Origin: Linnemannia schmuckeri
Lineage: Eukaryota; Mortierellomycota; Mortierellomycetes; Mortierellales; Mortierellaceae
Direction of reading: 5' to 3'
Assembly (NCBI GenBank): GCA_029449235.1
Contig: JANATG010000006.1
Location: 806,001 to 870,000, forward strand
DNA length: 64,000 nt
The position numbers and the translations under genes were made by a program. Under the pieces are notes generated by a model. It was given only the letters and a program-made list of their open reading frames with translations. It did no database searches and was not told where the DNA came from. This document shows, piece after piece, positions 49,598 to 60,017 of this stretch; within the stretch, counting starts at the first letter, position 1, and every line of letters starts with the position of its first letter.

Positions 49598-51820
49598 ATG
49601 TGTATCGTCAGCTTATCAAAAGTGACGGTGACCCCTAAACTTCCCTACACAGAAACCTATTTAAATATCAAGAGGGTCATGCAGCGATGCGGGATTCCGG
49701 GTATGAGTGTCGCTGTCCTATACAGGAACCAATTGATCTTTGCTGGGGCCTTTGGAAAACGCAACCAGACTGACCCTTACACCATCGAGGTAAGTCAGAG
49801 TTGTGGATAAAGAGAATGGATAAAACTTATTGTAGGAAAGAGAAGAAAGCAAGGAATGAATCCAGGGCCTTTTCTCAGATTATTTTTGCGAAGAGAGGGA
49901 CAGATCTTGGTGTGTTACTTACCCATTTAAATTTCCGGTGCTCTTTTTTCTACCCCTGTCCTCCATCGATCGCACGTTTTCTTTTTTTTTTTTTGAGAAT
50001 TTTAGACTTTGCAGCCAATCGCGTCGTTGACAAAGACATTCACGGCGGCGGCGATCGGCGAATTAGTCGCAGAGGGGAAAGTGGATTGGGATACGACACC
50101 CATCAGCACATATCTACCCGAGTTCCAGCTCAAGGACTCCGCCCTCACCTCTCAAATCACTTTTACCGACTTGCTCTCCGAGTACTCTGTACGTTTTCTA
50201 GACTCTCTCTTGTCACCTTCCAATAAGTACATTTTTTTGTTGTCATTTGCGCTGCACTCTTATTTTTCCAGCTCCATTTTAACCATCCTCTTTCTTCATA
50301 TGAAACCTTAAAACCTCAGGGACTGCCGAATAACATGCTGGCATGGCACAATAGCGCCCAACCCCGAAAAGAACTTATCAAGAGCCTTCGCTACTTTGAC
50401 AACATTCCTCCGAAACTTGGCGCCAATTTCAAAAATAACGATGTCGCGTACGCTGTCGCCGGAGAGGCCGCCGCCCATATCGCAGGAGTGACCTCTTACG
50501 AACAGCTCGTCCTTGATAAGATTATCCGCCCGCTCGGACTTTGCAACACAGGGTTTTCGCAGTCCAACATGAAACGCCACTCCAGCAATTATGCACTCTC
50601 ACATATGGCCTACTCGCTCGATGCCGCTCAAAGGGGCCAGTTTCGGATCTTTCCCTTGAATGAGAAGCCGAACATGGCCCTGGCCGCTGCTGTAGACGTG
50701 TACTCGAACGTTCTGGATCTGGTCCGGTGGGGGAAGGTCGTCATGGATCTAGGTGTTTTGGACGGGAAGCAGGTCTTGAACAGGATGAGTGTGGAGGAGG
50801 CATTGAAGGCTCGTTCGTTCGAATGGAATGATGGACCCCAATACCGGTGGGTGGAATTTGACCCCATTTTTTCTTATGGGTTTGGGTGGATGAATGACCG
50901 TTTCTGTGGCCAACGGTTTTTTACCGCATGTAAGTTTTGCAAAGAAAAGAAGGAGTAGCGAGAGACAAAGGAGAGAGGAATATCGCGTAAAATGCTGATC
51001 CTTCCTTTTCGATAAGGCCTTGTTCTAATGCATCTTTTCCTATTCGTGCACATTGATTTTATTGTACCAAGACGGCGCTGACAGGGGGTACGGTTCGGAC
51101 CTAGTAGTCTTCCCAGACCACGACCTGGTTATCGCCATGTTGGGCAACACCTCCGCATTTGGCCATGTCTGTTCCTTTCTATCATTCTCGCTCGCTACTC
51201 CCATTTTGAACCTCCCCGGTGTTAAAGTCAACAAGGGCAATGATGGCGATGATAGCTGGATCGAGGAAGGAGCAATTCCATTGGCAAGGGAAGCATACGC
51301 GGAGACGGAATTGATTGCCGAGGGGCTATTTTTACCCATCGCTGTCATTGACAGGAACCCTCTTATGTTCGCGCACGACTTGAAGGCCTATGTCGGTGAA
51401 TACTCCCATCCTGTCTGGGGAAAGTGTGAAATCATCCTTAATGAGAGAGAGGAAGAGGAGGAAGTAAAGAAGGAGGAGGAAGTGGACGAGCGCAAGGATC
51501 CATCATCGACAACTGAAATGAAGGAAAAGGAGGAGGAGGAAATTGACGAGGAGGAGAAAGAAGAGGAGGGTCAGGTGTTGAGGTTCAAGTACAACGAGTA
51601 CACAAGCACGTTAGAACACTACGACCACAACACGTTCATTGCAACGTTTGACGACGTGATGTTCAAGATGCGGGTCCTGATGTCATTTTTACCAAATACA
51701 GAGACATTGCAACAGGGACTGCCAGACTCGAAAGAGTTTCCGAGGGAAAGCCTGCAGATCCAAGACCTCCCCGGTGCCTTAGGGATCTCGGATGCTATCT
51801 TTACAAAAAACAAAAATTGA
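49598..51820 (+). CDS. Beta-lactamase-related protein, copy 2 (probable pseudoenzyme)
   Basis: Tandem paralogue of the preceding gene, with introns at the same places and in the same phases. Exons 49598-49789, 50006-50188, 50320-50929 and 51072-51820 give 577 residues. The nucleophile motif S71-L-T-K74 is kept. By alignment to copy 1, the Tyr-x-Asn motif has become N164-N-D166, and the His of His-x-Gly has become A328 (A-Y-G). No signal peptide is evident: the start MCIVSLSKVTVT is weakly hydrophobic at best, so an unseen upstream exon is possible. A Glu/Lys-rich acidic insertion (about 50 residues, coded at 51447-51575) expands the C-terminal domain. The intact frame and splice sites argue for a maintained but non-hydrolytic protein, or a very recent loss. 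Confidence 0.8.
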
Positions 51821-51844
51821 GCAAAGACAGCATCAAATAAAAAA

Positions 51845-51881
<37 letters not shown>

Positions 51882-52241
51882 GCTTAGCTTTTCACACTCT
51901 TTCAAGTTCAGCAGTGTAACTGGTGATCGAGAAGAGACACGATTATTTGATGTGTAGTTAGAAAAGGGAAGAGAAAAAAAAGATGGCGAATGACGAACAT
52001 CTCATGGGAGGTGCATCGCCTCATCCATGATTGACGGGCTGTATAGGAATGGGTGATAGCCTGATTAGGCGATTTTTTTGCTCAATGCTCGAGGCTGCTT
52101 TCAGAAAAACAGAGAGGAAGGAAGGACGAGCACAAAACCGTACGAATAAAAATAAAGAACAGTCGGAACTCACTTTTTCTCTTTCCCTATCTCCCTCTCT
52201 TATTTTCACCTCATCAATCCTCCTTCCTTGCCCCCTTCTTA
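51821..52241. other. Intergenic with poly-A run
   Basis: Begins with an A run of about 33 nt (51846-51878) just after the stop of copy 2. The rest holds C/T-rich leader-like sequence before the truncated third copy. Confidence 0.6.
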
Positions 52242-52256
52242 ATGTTCCCCTCCAAA

Positions 52257-52555
52257 ATGTCAATCCTCAACCTGCCAAAAGTTGTGGCATCTCCTAGGGT
52301 GCACCCTTTAGAAGTCTCTTCAATGATCAAGAGGACCATGCAACGATGTGGAATCGCTGGTATGAGCGTGGCAGTCCTTCATAAGAACCAGATGATCTTT
52401 GCTGAGGTCTTTGGAAAACGCAACAAAAGCGACTCCTACACCGTCGAGCTAACTCAAAAAAAAGGGTTGTAAAAAAAAAATGATGAAAAATCATCTATGT
52501 TCGCGTACGACTTGAAGGCCTGGCTTATATCAGCAAATATTCTCATCTAGCCTGA
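52257..52555 (+). pseudogene. Beta-lactamase-related gene, copy 3 (truncated remnant)
   Basis: A remnant closely related to copy 2. The first-exon equivalent runs from MSILNLPKVV (in-frame ATGs at 52242 and 52257) through IKRTMQRCGIAGMSVAVLHKNQ to SDSYTVE. At the point where copies 1 and 2 have the GT donor of intron 1, this copy reads CTAACT, so the donor is lost and translation stops seven codons later (52470-52472). A second matching block (52495-52555, starting ATGTTCGCGTACGACTTGAA) matches the last exon of copy 2 near 51365. Everything between, including the SxxK motif, is missing. It looks like an internal deletion after duplication, with further drift. Confidence 0.8.
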
Positions 52556-52677
52556 GTGCCATAGAAATCGAAAATGCCCTATTTTGCAAGAAGAGTCTCA
52601 TCAAGTTGGAAACAACAAAATAAACAATGCCTATCTGTTCTTATGCAGCTCTTCTTTAATTTATCTAGAATTTTTTT

Positions 52678-54834
52678 TTACAACTTTGTCGAAATAAGGC
52701 CCTTGAGCATATCAAAAGAATTACCATCAGGCTGCAATCTAAACTCCTCTCCCACAATATCCCGCCCTTGCTCATCGACACCCACAGTCTTGAGCAACCC
52801 ATAATCCAACGTGATCCCCTGAATCCTCACTCTTCTATGAGGAGTCATAGTCGTCAAGGTCACAAACGCGTTGGTATGGAGCCAACGTTTGTAATAAGTC
52901 TGCTCAAGCTGTGCGAATCCAGTTCCGTTGCCGTGGAGGAAAGTGTTGTACATTTGTTCGAGCTTGACAAGAATGTGAGCAAGGAGGGTTTCTTGCGTGA
53001 AGAGGGAGAGGTTCTTGCCGGTTTTCTTGTTATGGTATCGGATCAGGTGGTTGATAGACGTTGTTGGGTTCGGGTTTGTCGTGTTAATTCCGCAACCTAA
53101 TTTTAATTTCAAATATTTAGAACGAAATTAGTTTCATTGTTAACTCGTGATGCAAAGTCATATATACAAACGTGGGAGAGAAGACTTACCAGCGACAAGA
53201 AGGAACTCGGATCCGCTAAAGTTAGAGTTGACAAGAACACCTCCAACCTTGACCATACGAGGCGCAGTGCCCTCAGGAGCGGGCTCCTCGCCTTCCTCTA
53301 GGGGTGCCTCTGCATAGATATCATTAGGCCACTTGAGCTTCAACGGCAACTCCTCATACCCAGGCAGGGAACAGACACTCTCGACAACCGCCAAGGCAAC
53401 CAGGTACTGCACAAAGACCGCTGATGCATGACGCGCCTGGAAAGGATGTCTCAACACCATCGAGAACTGAAGACAACCAGGAGGAGAGATCCAAGAGTTG
53501 CGTCCACGGCCCCTTCCGGCTGTCTGGATAGTCGCATTACAGACAAAGCCCGTAGGAAGATGTTGGCAGAACGCAAAATTCTTGTCGAGCATCGTCTGAG
53601 TGGACGAGACAACCTCTCCATACAACAGCGAGTTTCCAAACGTGAACTGTTGAGTTGGTGGACGAATCTTTTTCAGATGCTGGAAATAATCGCTCATGAC
53701 AAACTGAGGGGTGGTCGAAGCTGGGGGTCCCCCATCGTGGCAGACGACCAGGTTCTTGATCACCTTCTCCTCGCTCTCTCCTTCTGCAGTCTCTGATAGT
53801 GTCGAAGTGTGGACTGGGATCGTGTGCTGAGGCGACGCGATCAGTTGGAAAGTGTCGTTAGGCTCCTTGATGAGTCCTTCAGGTGTCGCAATCGACCTCA
53901 AGGAATGAGCCAGCAGGGTTGTATAGGCAGGTTCTACCGATGCAAGGTACAAAGGCGTCAAGTCAGGGATTCCTAGGATGGCTCCTGGAGGAAGGGCGAT
54001 AGGGGTAGCGTCCTGAGTGGCTGCTGCCTGAGAAACTTCTGGCTGCGACAACTTAAGTCCCAACTTTTTCAACAAACTCCTGACCAACAAGAGTCTCTGC
54101 TGATCCGTCTCCAACAGCCGTGAAACGACATTAGGCAATGGTCCGTACTCGGGGTTTCCTGCATCCAAATGGGCGGGGTCGTACTCTGGATGGACTCCTG
54201 TCAAGAGCGCAACTCCCTGTCCAACCTGACACACAATCATCGCAGCCTTGCGACCTTCACTACTATCAGTGTCATTGTACCAGGCCAAGACCGAGCATCC
54301 AGGCTGCTTCTCCGCATCAACGAAATACCCGCCACCATTGAAATAAACCCTCGTTTCCTTAAACCCTAACCTCCCATCTCCTCCAAACTGTTCCTCCACC
54401 AATTGAATCCCAACAGCATTAGCCCCCTGCTCAGAGTCATAAACAAACCCAGGATAAACAACCCCTCGACACTCCCCGCCAAAAAATTTCAATTCCCTGG
54501 TACCCTGGACTTCAAGGGGTGTTCCCACCTCAAAAACGATCCGATCCGACGAAAAATAGGCGCCTGCACAAATTCCCCAGAACCTTCCTCCTGCTGCAAC
54601 ATAGGCACGGATCTTGTCGTTGGCGGCGCCGTTAAGATCACGAGTGTAAGGGACATCCCGTCCACCGGGGATGACTAGGAGAGAGGTGGATTCTTCCCAC
54701 GGTTCGGTTGTGAGGCCTTTGGCGTCGATTTTCATCACGTCGTAGTGATGACCGACCAGGGAGCGCAGCGTGCGAACGGTGTGAGCCAGTGAGGCCCTCG
54801 AGGTGCCTTCGCCTGAATAGACCAAGACGTTCAT
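52678..54834 (-). CDS. BPL1: Biotin-protein ligase (holocarboxylase synthetase)
   Basis: Attaches biotin to carboxylases through biotinyl-AMP. Two exons on the minus strand (54834-53190 and 53096-52678) give 687 residues, about the length of yeast Bpl1 (690). The N-terminal half is a glutamine-amidotransferase-like domain of the BPL_N kind: MNVLVYSGEGTSRASL, LLVIPGGRDVPYTRDLNG, GRFWGICAGAYFSS. The catalytic half carries the adenylate-binding GRGRGRNSW motif, LKLKWPNDIY and VGGVLVNSNF. The C-terminal domain after the intron has RWLHTNAFVTL and VRIQGITLDYGLL, the usual BPL C-terminal beta barrel. The start chosen is the first ATG of the domain; a longer in-frame hydrophobic extension upstream (to 55014) looks like leader sequence. 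Confidence 0.94.
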
Positions 54835-55945
54835 TGTGAATGAAGAATGTGAAGGAATGGGGAAAGGATGTGTTTGTAAAAAGTAAGAAAGAATGAAAGG
54901 AAGAAGAGAAGGAAGACAAGACAAGGGAATGAGCTTTGTCAAGAAAAACGCGTCCAGGGATGTCAAAGTCGAGATGCAATGTCGTTGGAGCAAAAGGGTC
55001 TTGAAGTAAACCAATTGGGCCGCTTGCTCGGATTCATCACGTGTATGAACATCACAAAAGTCGTCTGTGCTTCATTACTCAATCAGTCACGCAGATCGAT
55101 CGCTCACTTCATGTCCCGCCCTTCCCATCCCCTGGTATAGCTTTTCTTAGCTTGCGATGTTCTTACGCGGATGGTGAGGCTCTACGTACACTTTTTTTCT
55201 TTTGTCTTTGGACTTACTAAGAAATAAAGATAGTCACATTAGATATGAAGCGGGCTTCCCTCTCTTGAAGTACAATACTCTCACAACGCCTTTGTCTCTT
55301 TTCGCCGAGGACTTCAACGGTTCATAAATATTGTACGAGATGAGAAGCCCACTTCATGTCCCGCTCTTCCCTCAACCGCCAGTCGAGCGAGGGTGAAATT
55401 GAGGAAGTTGCCCTTCTCGTTTTTTGCGATACAGGAGTTATTGTAATGAAAGTCGCGGCTGTGGTCGTTTGACTCCTCAATTTGTCTAATGTCTCCGCCC
55501 TTGGCGCAGATAGAGCGGTACTCGCACTTTTTCATGAAAGCGAATTGAAGGCGGGAGGGAGAGGAAGAAAAAAAAAAGTCACATTATTTTTGGTCGTTTT
55601 TTTTTTCTTGGTTCAGGAAAAGCATGACTAACGCCGTGCAAGGATTTTGGGAGCGTTCTATTTTAAGCAAAACGGTCGTTTTTGCCCAAAAATGTGGTCG
55701 TTTTTTCTACGTTCTGTTCCCATGTACTTTTTCTACGTTCTGTCCCCATATAATTTTTTTACATTCTGTCCCCTCCCCCAAGGGCCAAGACTGTCCTTGA
55801 AAAAAAAAGGTATTAAAAACAGATTGCATTGTCATGATCTCCTCGCTGACCACTATGAAAACGCGGATAGTATCATATTTTTATTGGATCAGGTTGTCTA
55901 CATACATACATCCCAACTAACGTTGGTCGAGCAATAGATCGCAGC
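54835..55945. other. Intergenic, start of the accessory island
   Basis: BPL1 upstream sequence, then unassigned DNA. A short motif TTCATGTCCCGC recurs at about 55109 and 55352. A minus-strand open frame at 55535-55314 (73 codons) has mixed, protein-like composition but no family I know. Confidence 0.45.
55701..55785. repeat. Three-copy tandem repeat, about 27 nt unit
   Basis: Three diverging copies of a unit with the core CTACGTTCTGTCCCCAT; the third reads TACATTCTGTCCCC. Confidence 0.75.
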
Positions 55946-56250
55946 GGCCTAGTTGGTGGCGGTCTTGTTGGGCTTCGCATGCTGGTTCTTATCCCACATT
56001 GGGCCTTTCTGAACTGACGTGAGATTCTTATCGCCGTCATATGTGAGGGCGTAGCTGTAGTTTTCCTTGGCAAAAGCTTCTTGTTCATGTGCTGTCAGCA
56101 ACTTTCTGAAAGTTAAAGCTTCCGGAGTATCTGATGGAATGAGGTAACGTGTTCCTGCTCCTCTCTCCCCATCATTATATCCGACCGCGTTTGACAGCTC
56201 ATCAACCCCCAACACTTCTTTCAGCAACTTCCTAGTTTTCTCCATCTCAA
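55946..56250 (-). pseudogene. Partial inverted copy of the small secreted-protein gene
   Basis: Minus-strand open frame of 98 codons (56245-55949) that is almost base-for-base the 3' part of the gene at 57848-58557. Over roughly 240 nt I see one clear difference in the shared core, from KLLKE(V/A)LGVDELSNAV to SVQKGPMW. It lacks the 5' part with the signal peptide and the Cys-rich region. Homology begins abruptly at ATTGAGATGG, and the Thr-rich tail is shorter (NKTATN). Most likely a recent segmental inverted duplication. It could still be read as a small cytosolic protein, but no leader or promoter is apparent. Confidence 0.75.
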
Positions 56251-56261
56251 TTTAAAAAAAA

Positions 56262-56345
56262 TGAGGTAATGACAAGCGGGTTGATGGAACAGGTAAAAAG
56301 GGTAATGAAATAGGCAAGAAGGGTGATGGAACAGGCAAGAAGGGT
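56262..56345. repeat. Tandem repeat, about 21-24 nt unit
   Basis: Roughly four copies of a unit like GGTGATGGAACAGGCAAGAAG, next to the inverted partial gene copy. Confidence 0.75.
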
Positions 56346-56735
56346 CATTTCATTAAAATGAAACGTCTCCGAAGACTAGTTTTGTAGGAAATACTACACC
56401 TCCCATTTGCTGTGGCTTTGCAATTGTGGCTTGTGGGGCTAATTGAAATAAAACTAGCAACATTTCGCGTCCGTGGAATTGGTTGTGTGAGATCTATGGG
56501 TGGGAATGTGACCACAACAAGAGTTACGCCCTAAAAGTGAGATGAGCTCACTTTTTTTCATAAACATGCAGCGTTTTCTTTGTTCTCTCGCCATGCATAA
56601 CCCGGTATGAGTTTAAAGTTAGGAGATTCACAGCCTCCCTTTATCCATAGCCTCAGAAAGAGGTCTCCTCTCGTTTATTTGCCGTTGAAGTTGAATGAGC
56701 GCATTCTTTTAGTTTTCGCGACGCCTATTAACAGT

Positions 56736-56817
56736 GTTTCTTATCGGATGATCCGTGCCATATGTTTTTGCACCATTCCAAAAATTAACATATGGTACGG
56801 ATCATCCGATAAGAAAC
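56736..56817. mobile_element. Hairpin MITE-like element
   Basis: Two 29-nt arms (56736-56764 and 56789-56817) are inverted copies with a single mismatch. The outer ends read GTTTCTTATCGG / CCGATAAGAAAC, the inner ends CATATG. The loop is 24 nt. There is no coding capacity. No clear target-site duplication is seen. It lies between the two inverted copies of the small secreted-protein gene. Confidence 0.75.
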
Positions 56818-57847
56818 CCTACCTATTAAGCCTAGAAAAGTAACAGAATGAGTTTATAGTTAGGGGTTGGTTACTAGTATGTTTGCTCTCAAACGAGATC
56901 TCTTTTACCCGGCTTCGATTTTCAAGGAAACTTTTTATCCCTGTATGTGAAATCTGGTCCTATCGAGGCAGCTTGTAATGTCTATATCAACCTAACATGT
57001 ACACTGTAGCATTATCGAGCGACGCATCTTGAGAGTCCGCTAATCCAGTTTATATCTGCTCAAGGTCTCAAGCTTACAAATAGATCACAGGACAACTCTC
57101 TCGGATGAAGAGAGGTTGGTGATGTGAGGATGTATCCAATGCTGCTCGGCTATAACAGCAACGGAGATACAGGGTGTCAGAGAGGGTTCAATGGGACAAG
57201 AGGAAGGGTGCAAAAGAGATGATGTTTATGTAGGAGAGGTCAGGGCAAGCAGGGGTGGGGTTTGAGGTAGAGACGAGAGACAATATGATACTATGAAGGG
57301 CAACAAGGCAGTTGTAGATAGGGGAGAAGTGTAGGGTACAACGCGTTGACTAATCTATAAGCAGATAATGATTGCACAAAAAAATTAAAAGGAACTGAGT
57401 GGTGTGCCTTCCAACCGGTCATCAAATCATGATAACTATTCATCAAGTCATTGTCCCATCTCCTCTTATCTTGTTGCAACGATTACTATCACCTTCGAGT
57501 GTTCTTTGTAGACATCACCTCAAGTCTCCTTGAGATTTTATTTGTAAGACCATAATATGTTATGTTGGTGTGTAATTGTCGGCTTTACAGAAAGTGATCT
57601 TTGGCGTAGAACACAAAGCAATGATAAAGCAAAGGCGCAAAAACACAGTTCCCTTGAAATTTTGTTTGTGACCACAGGGGACTGGAGAAAGAAGCCAAGA
57701 CTAATTGATTATAACTCTCACATTTTCAGCTCGCCTCCACTCTTATCTGCTCCGCGTCCATCCAAGACCTCTATCTAAACCCCCTCACAAGAATAAATTC
57801 TCCAAAACCACCTTCTCCAAGCTCATATCTAATCCCACCAAGAAACA
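56818..57847. other. Intergenic upstream of the small secreted-protein gene
   Basis: No recognisable gene. The last about 130 nt before the ATG are C/A-rich with several CTCCA units, typical of a fungal 5' leader, and the ATG context is AGAAACAATG. Confidence 0.5.
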
Positions 57848-58557
57848 ATGAAGCTGGTTATACTCATCCTGGCGTTACTACTTACGCGTGCCGCGAGCGC
57901 ATATACTGAAGTCTACCCTGACAGCGCCCTCTGTACTGGGCGCGTCAATCGGTGTGCCACTAGGCAGTGCTGCACATACTCGGTACGCGGAGGTCCAAAC
58001 CAATGGTTAACTAGTGCCTGGGCCTCAGTGGGCGCTGTTGTATTTACAAATACGACTATTGTAACCCAGTCGTCACAACATCCCCGCTCTGTATAAGCAG
58101 CGTAAATCAGTTCGCAAGTGTGAATTCCTACCAGGACGACGACGGCGAACCTCAGTGCGGACCACGTCCATATATCTGCTTTGAAAGGTCCATTGAGATG
58201 GCGAAGTCTAGGAAGTTGCTGAAAGAAGCGTTGGGGGTTGATGAGCTGTCAAACGCGGTCGGATATAATGATGGGGAGAGAGGAGCAGGAACACGTTACC
58301 TCATTCCATCAGATACTCCGGAAGCTTTAACTTTCAGAAAGTTGCTGACAGCACATGAACAAGAAGCTTTTGCCAAGGAAAACTACAGCTACGCCCTCAC
58401 ATATGACGGCGATAAGAATCTCACGTCAGTTCAGAAAGGCCCAATGTGGGGTAAGAACCGGCATCCGACTCTTAACAAGACCGCCACCAGCACATCCACC
58501 ACCGCCACCAGCACATCCAACACCGTCACCAGCTCACCCATCACCACCACCAACTAG
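57848..58557 (+). CDS. Small secreted Cys-rich protein (effector-like), intron uncertain
   Basis: Unrecognised family. It starts with a strong signal peptide (MKLVILILALLLTRAASA), then a Cys-rich segment (CTGRVNRCATRQCC). The first frame stops at 58094-58096, but a second frame continues through GRCCIYKYDYCNP and PQCGPRPYICF to a conserved region (KLLKEALGVDELSNAVGYND and onward) and a Thr/Ser-rich tail with NTVTSS, ending at 58557. The frames join if a short intron is removed. One candidate is 57952-58028 (77 nt, weak donor GTGTGC, acceptor CCTCAG); another is 57983-58014 (32 nt, implausibly short but it keeps more Cys). A genuine frameshift is the third option. A partial, near-identical inverted copy lies 1.9 kb upstream. 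Confidence 0.6.
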
Positions 58558-58745
58558 GCCGCTGCTGCCACGTTTTCGGGCCGGTTCCCTTGTGCTATCT
58601 CATCCTGTTCCTGATTCTGTTCCCCTGCTTTACGCAAATACGCCTTCGACTTGATAACGTAGAGCCCCTGTCAATGTAATCGCCCATTCCTTAGTCTGTT
58701 TCCAGCTGGGATAAATGGAACTGCACTGCTGGTGCAGATACTAGA

Positions 58746-60017
58746 CTAATTCAAACTATAGAGGTTGGGATTGATGGTTGAGAGATGAACAGAATTATGC
58801 TGACAGAGGGGAGCAGGACGGGCAAGGCTCCTGATCCAAGTCTTTCCAACAATTGCAAGATTGTAGACGCCTACGACATTCCTGTGCAACCACCGACAAG
58901 TCAAACATGCGCATGAGCGCATGGTGGGCTTGGCCAAACGCGAAAAGACACCCAGAACCACGCATGTTGGGCACATAGTGGATGTGAGCATCTCAGCCAC
59001 AAGGACGACAATGTGTCCGGCAGCTACGGCCTATGGTATCAATAAATTACCAGATGAGCAAAGTCAGTAGTTGTGTTGAGTTGCTAAAGGGGAAGCTGAA
59101 ATGGAACCATGTGAAAGAATGACTCATTCTCTGAGCAAACCGCTCTTTGAACGATTCGTGTACTAATGTCAAGTCGAGACCAGTTTTAAATCGCCCGTTT
59201 CTATAACAGAACAAAGGCTTCCGAGTGCAGGAGCTCAAGACAGGGTCGATTGCCCAATCCATTTTAGTTCGTCTTCACTTGGTTAGCTCCCAATCTTTCT
59301 TTTCGATCTTATCGAATGCACAGAAGTCCTGCAAAACAGGGTGAACCAGAAAGACGCGCTGGATAGCCTTTTCGAGATCTTCTTAAGTGTCATGCTGGTA
59401 CGGGAGAAGATTTTCCACATGCTTGATGGAGGAAATGGAGACGCCGATCTTGTCACGGTCAGAGTCAGCTTTAACCCATAGACCGCCGAGACCTCCTGAC
59501 CTGGAGCAACTACTGGTCACTGCATCATGATGTTGTCCAGGTGGCTGCGGTGTACAAGCAGCGGGCTGTACAACGCAAGGCTCCAATTTCTTCCTTGTCT
59601 GCGTCTCCACCTGCTTCCTCGCCTTCGCCAGCGCCCTTGCCGGCATCCTCGTCATCCTCGTCATCCTCATTGACTCTCTCATCTCCACTGATGGCCAATG
59701 GCTGCTGTGGTTGTTAGTACACTTGCGCTAACCCTTCCGAACTTTTCTCTTCTACCGCGTTACTGTCTCTGGTCTTTCTCGCTAGATGGTTTTGGCGTCC
59801 GGAGGATTCGCGTCTTCCTTGCTGATGGTTTGGGTTTCGCAACCACTTCGGACATCTCCTCGCTCGCATCATCATCTTCCGCTATGGTGTGCTTTCTTTT
59901 GCCTGGATTTGTTGTGCGATTTTCCTGCGTTGTTGATAGTGTATTGAGGTTTGCTATTGAACGGGTGACCTTTCGCGTCGTCATGTTGATGTTCTGATGT
60001 TTTTCTACAGCGTCCAA
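58746..60017 (-). pseudogene. Decayed Fanzor-like (eukaryotic TnpB-type) gene A
   Basis: A broken minus-strand gene. The C-terminal piece (59027-58746) reads IVVLVAEMLTSTMCPTC, then a gap of 17 and CACLTC, followed by HRNVVGVYNLAIVG. This matches the end of Fanzor/TnpB nucleases: a strand leading to a T-S-x-x-C-P-x-C zinc ribbon and the HRD-x-x-(A/G)-x-N RuvC-III motif. Here the catalytic Asp is Asn (HRN). Upstream, in one frame from 59688 to 59047, lies protein-like sequence with two in-frame stops. The farthest piece (60017-59760) is basic with nuclear-signal-like KRKH and KPSARKTR. That these pieces form one gene is inference. RuvC-I and RuvC-II could not be placed. If the family call is right, it is inactive. 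Confidence 0.5.

Noticed and set aside
54835..55014. N-terminal hydrophobic extension of BPL1
   Set aside because: It is Leu/Ser/Phe-rich translation of a C/T-rich leader. The BPL_N domain starts cleanly at MNVLVYSGEG.
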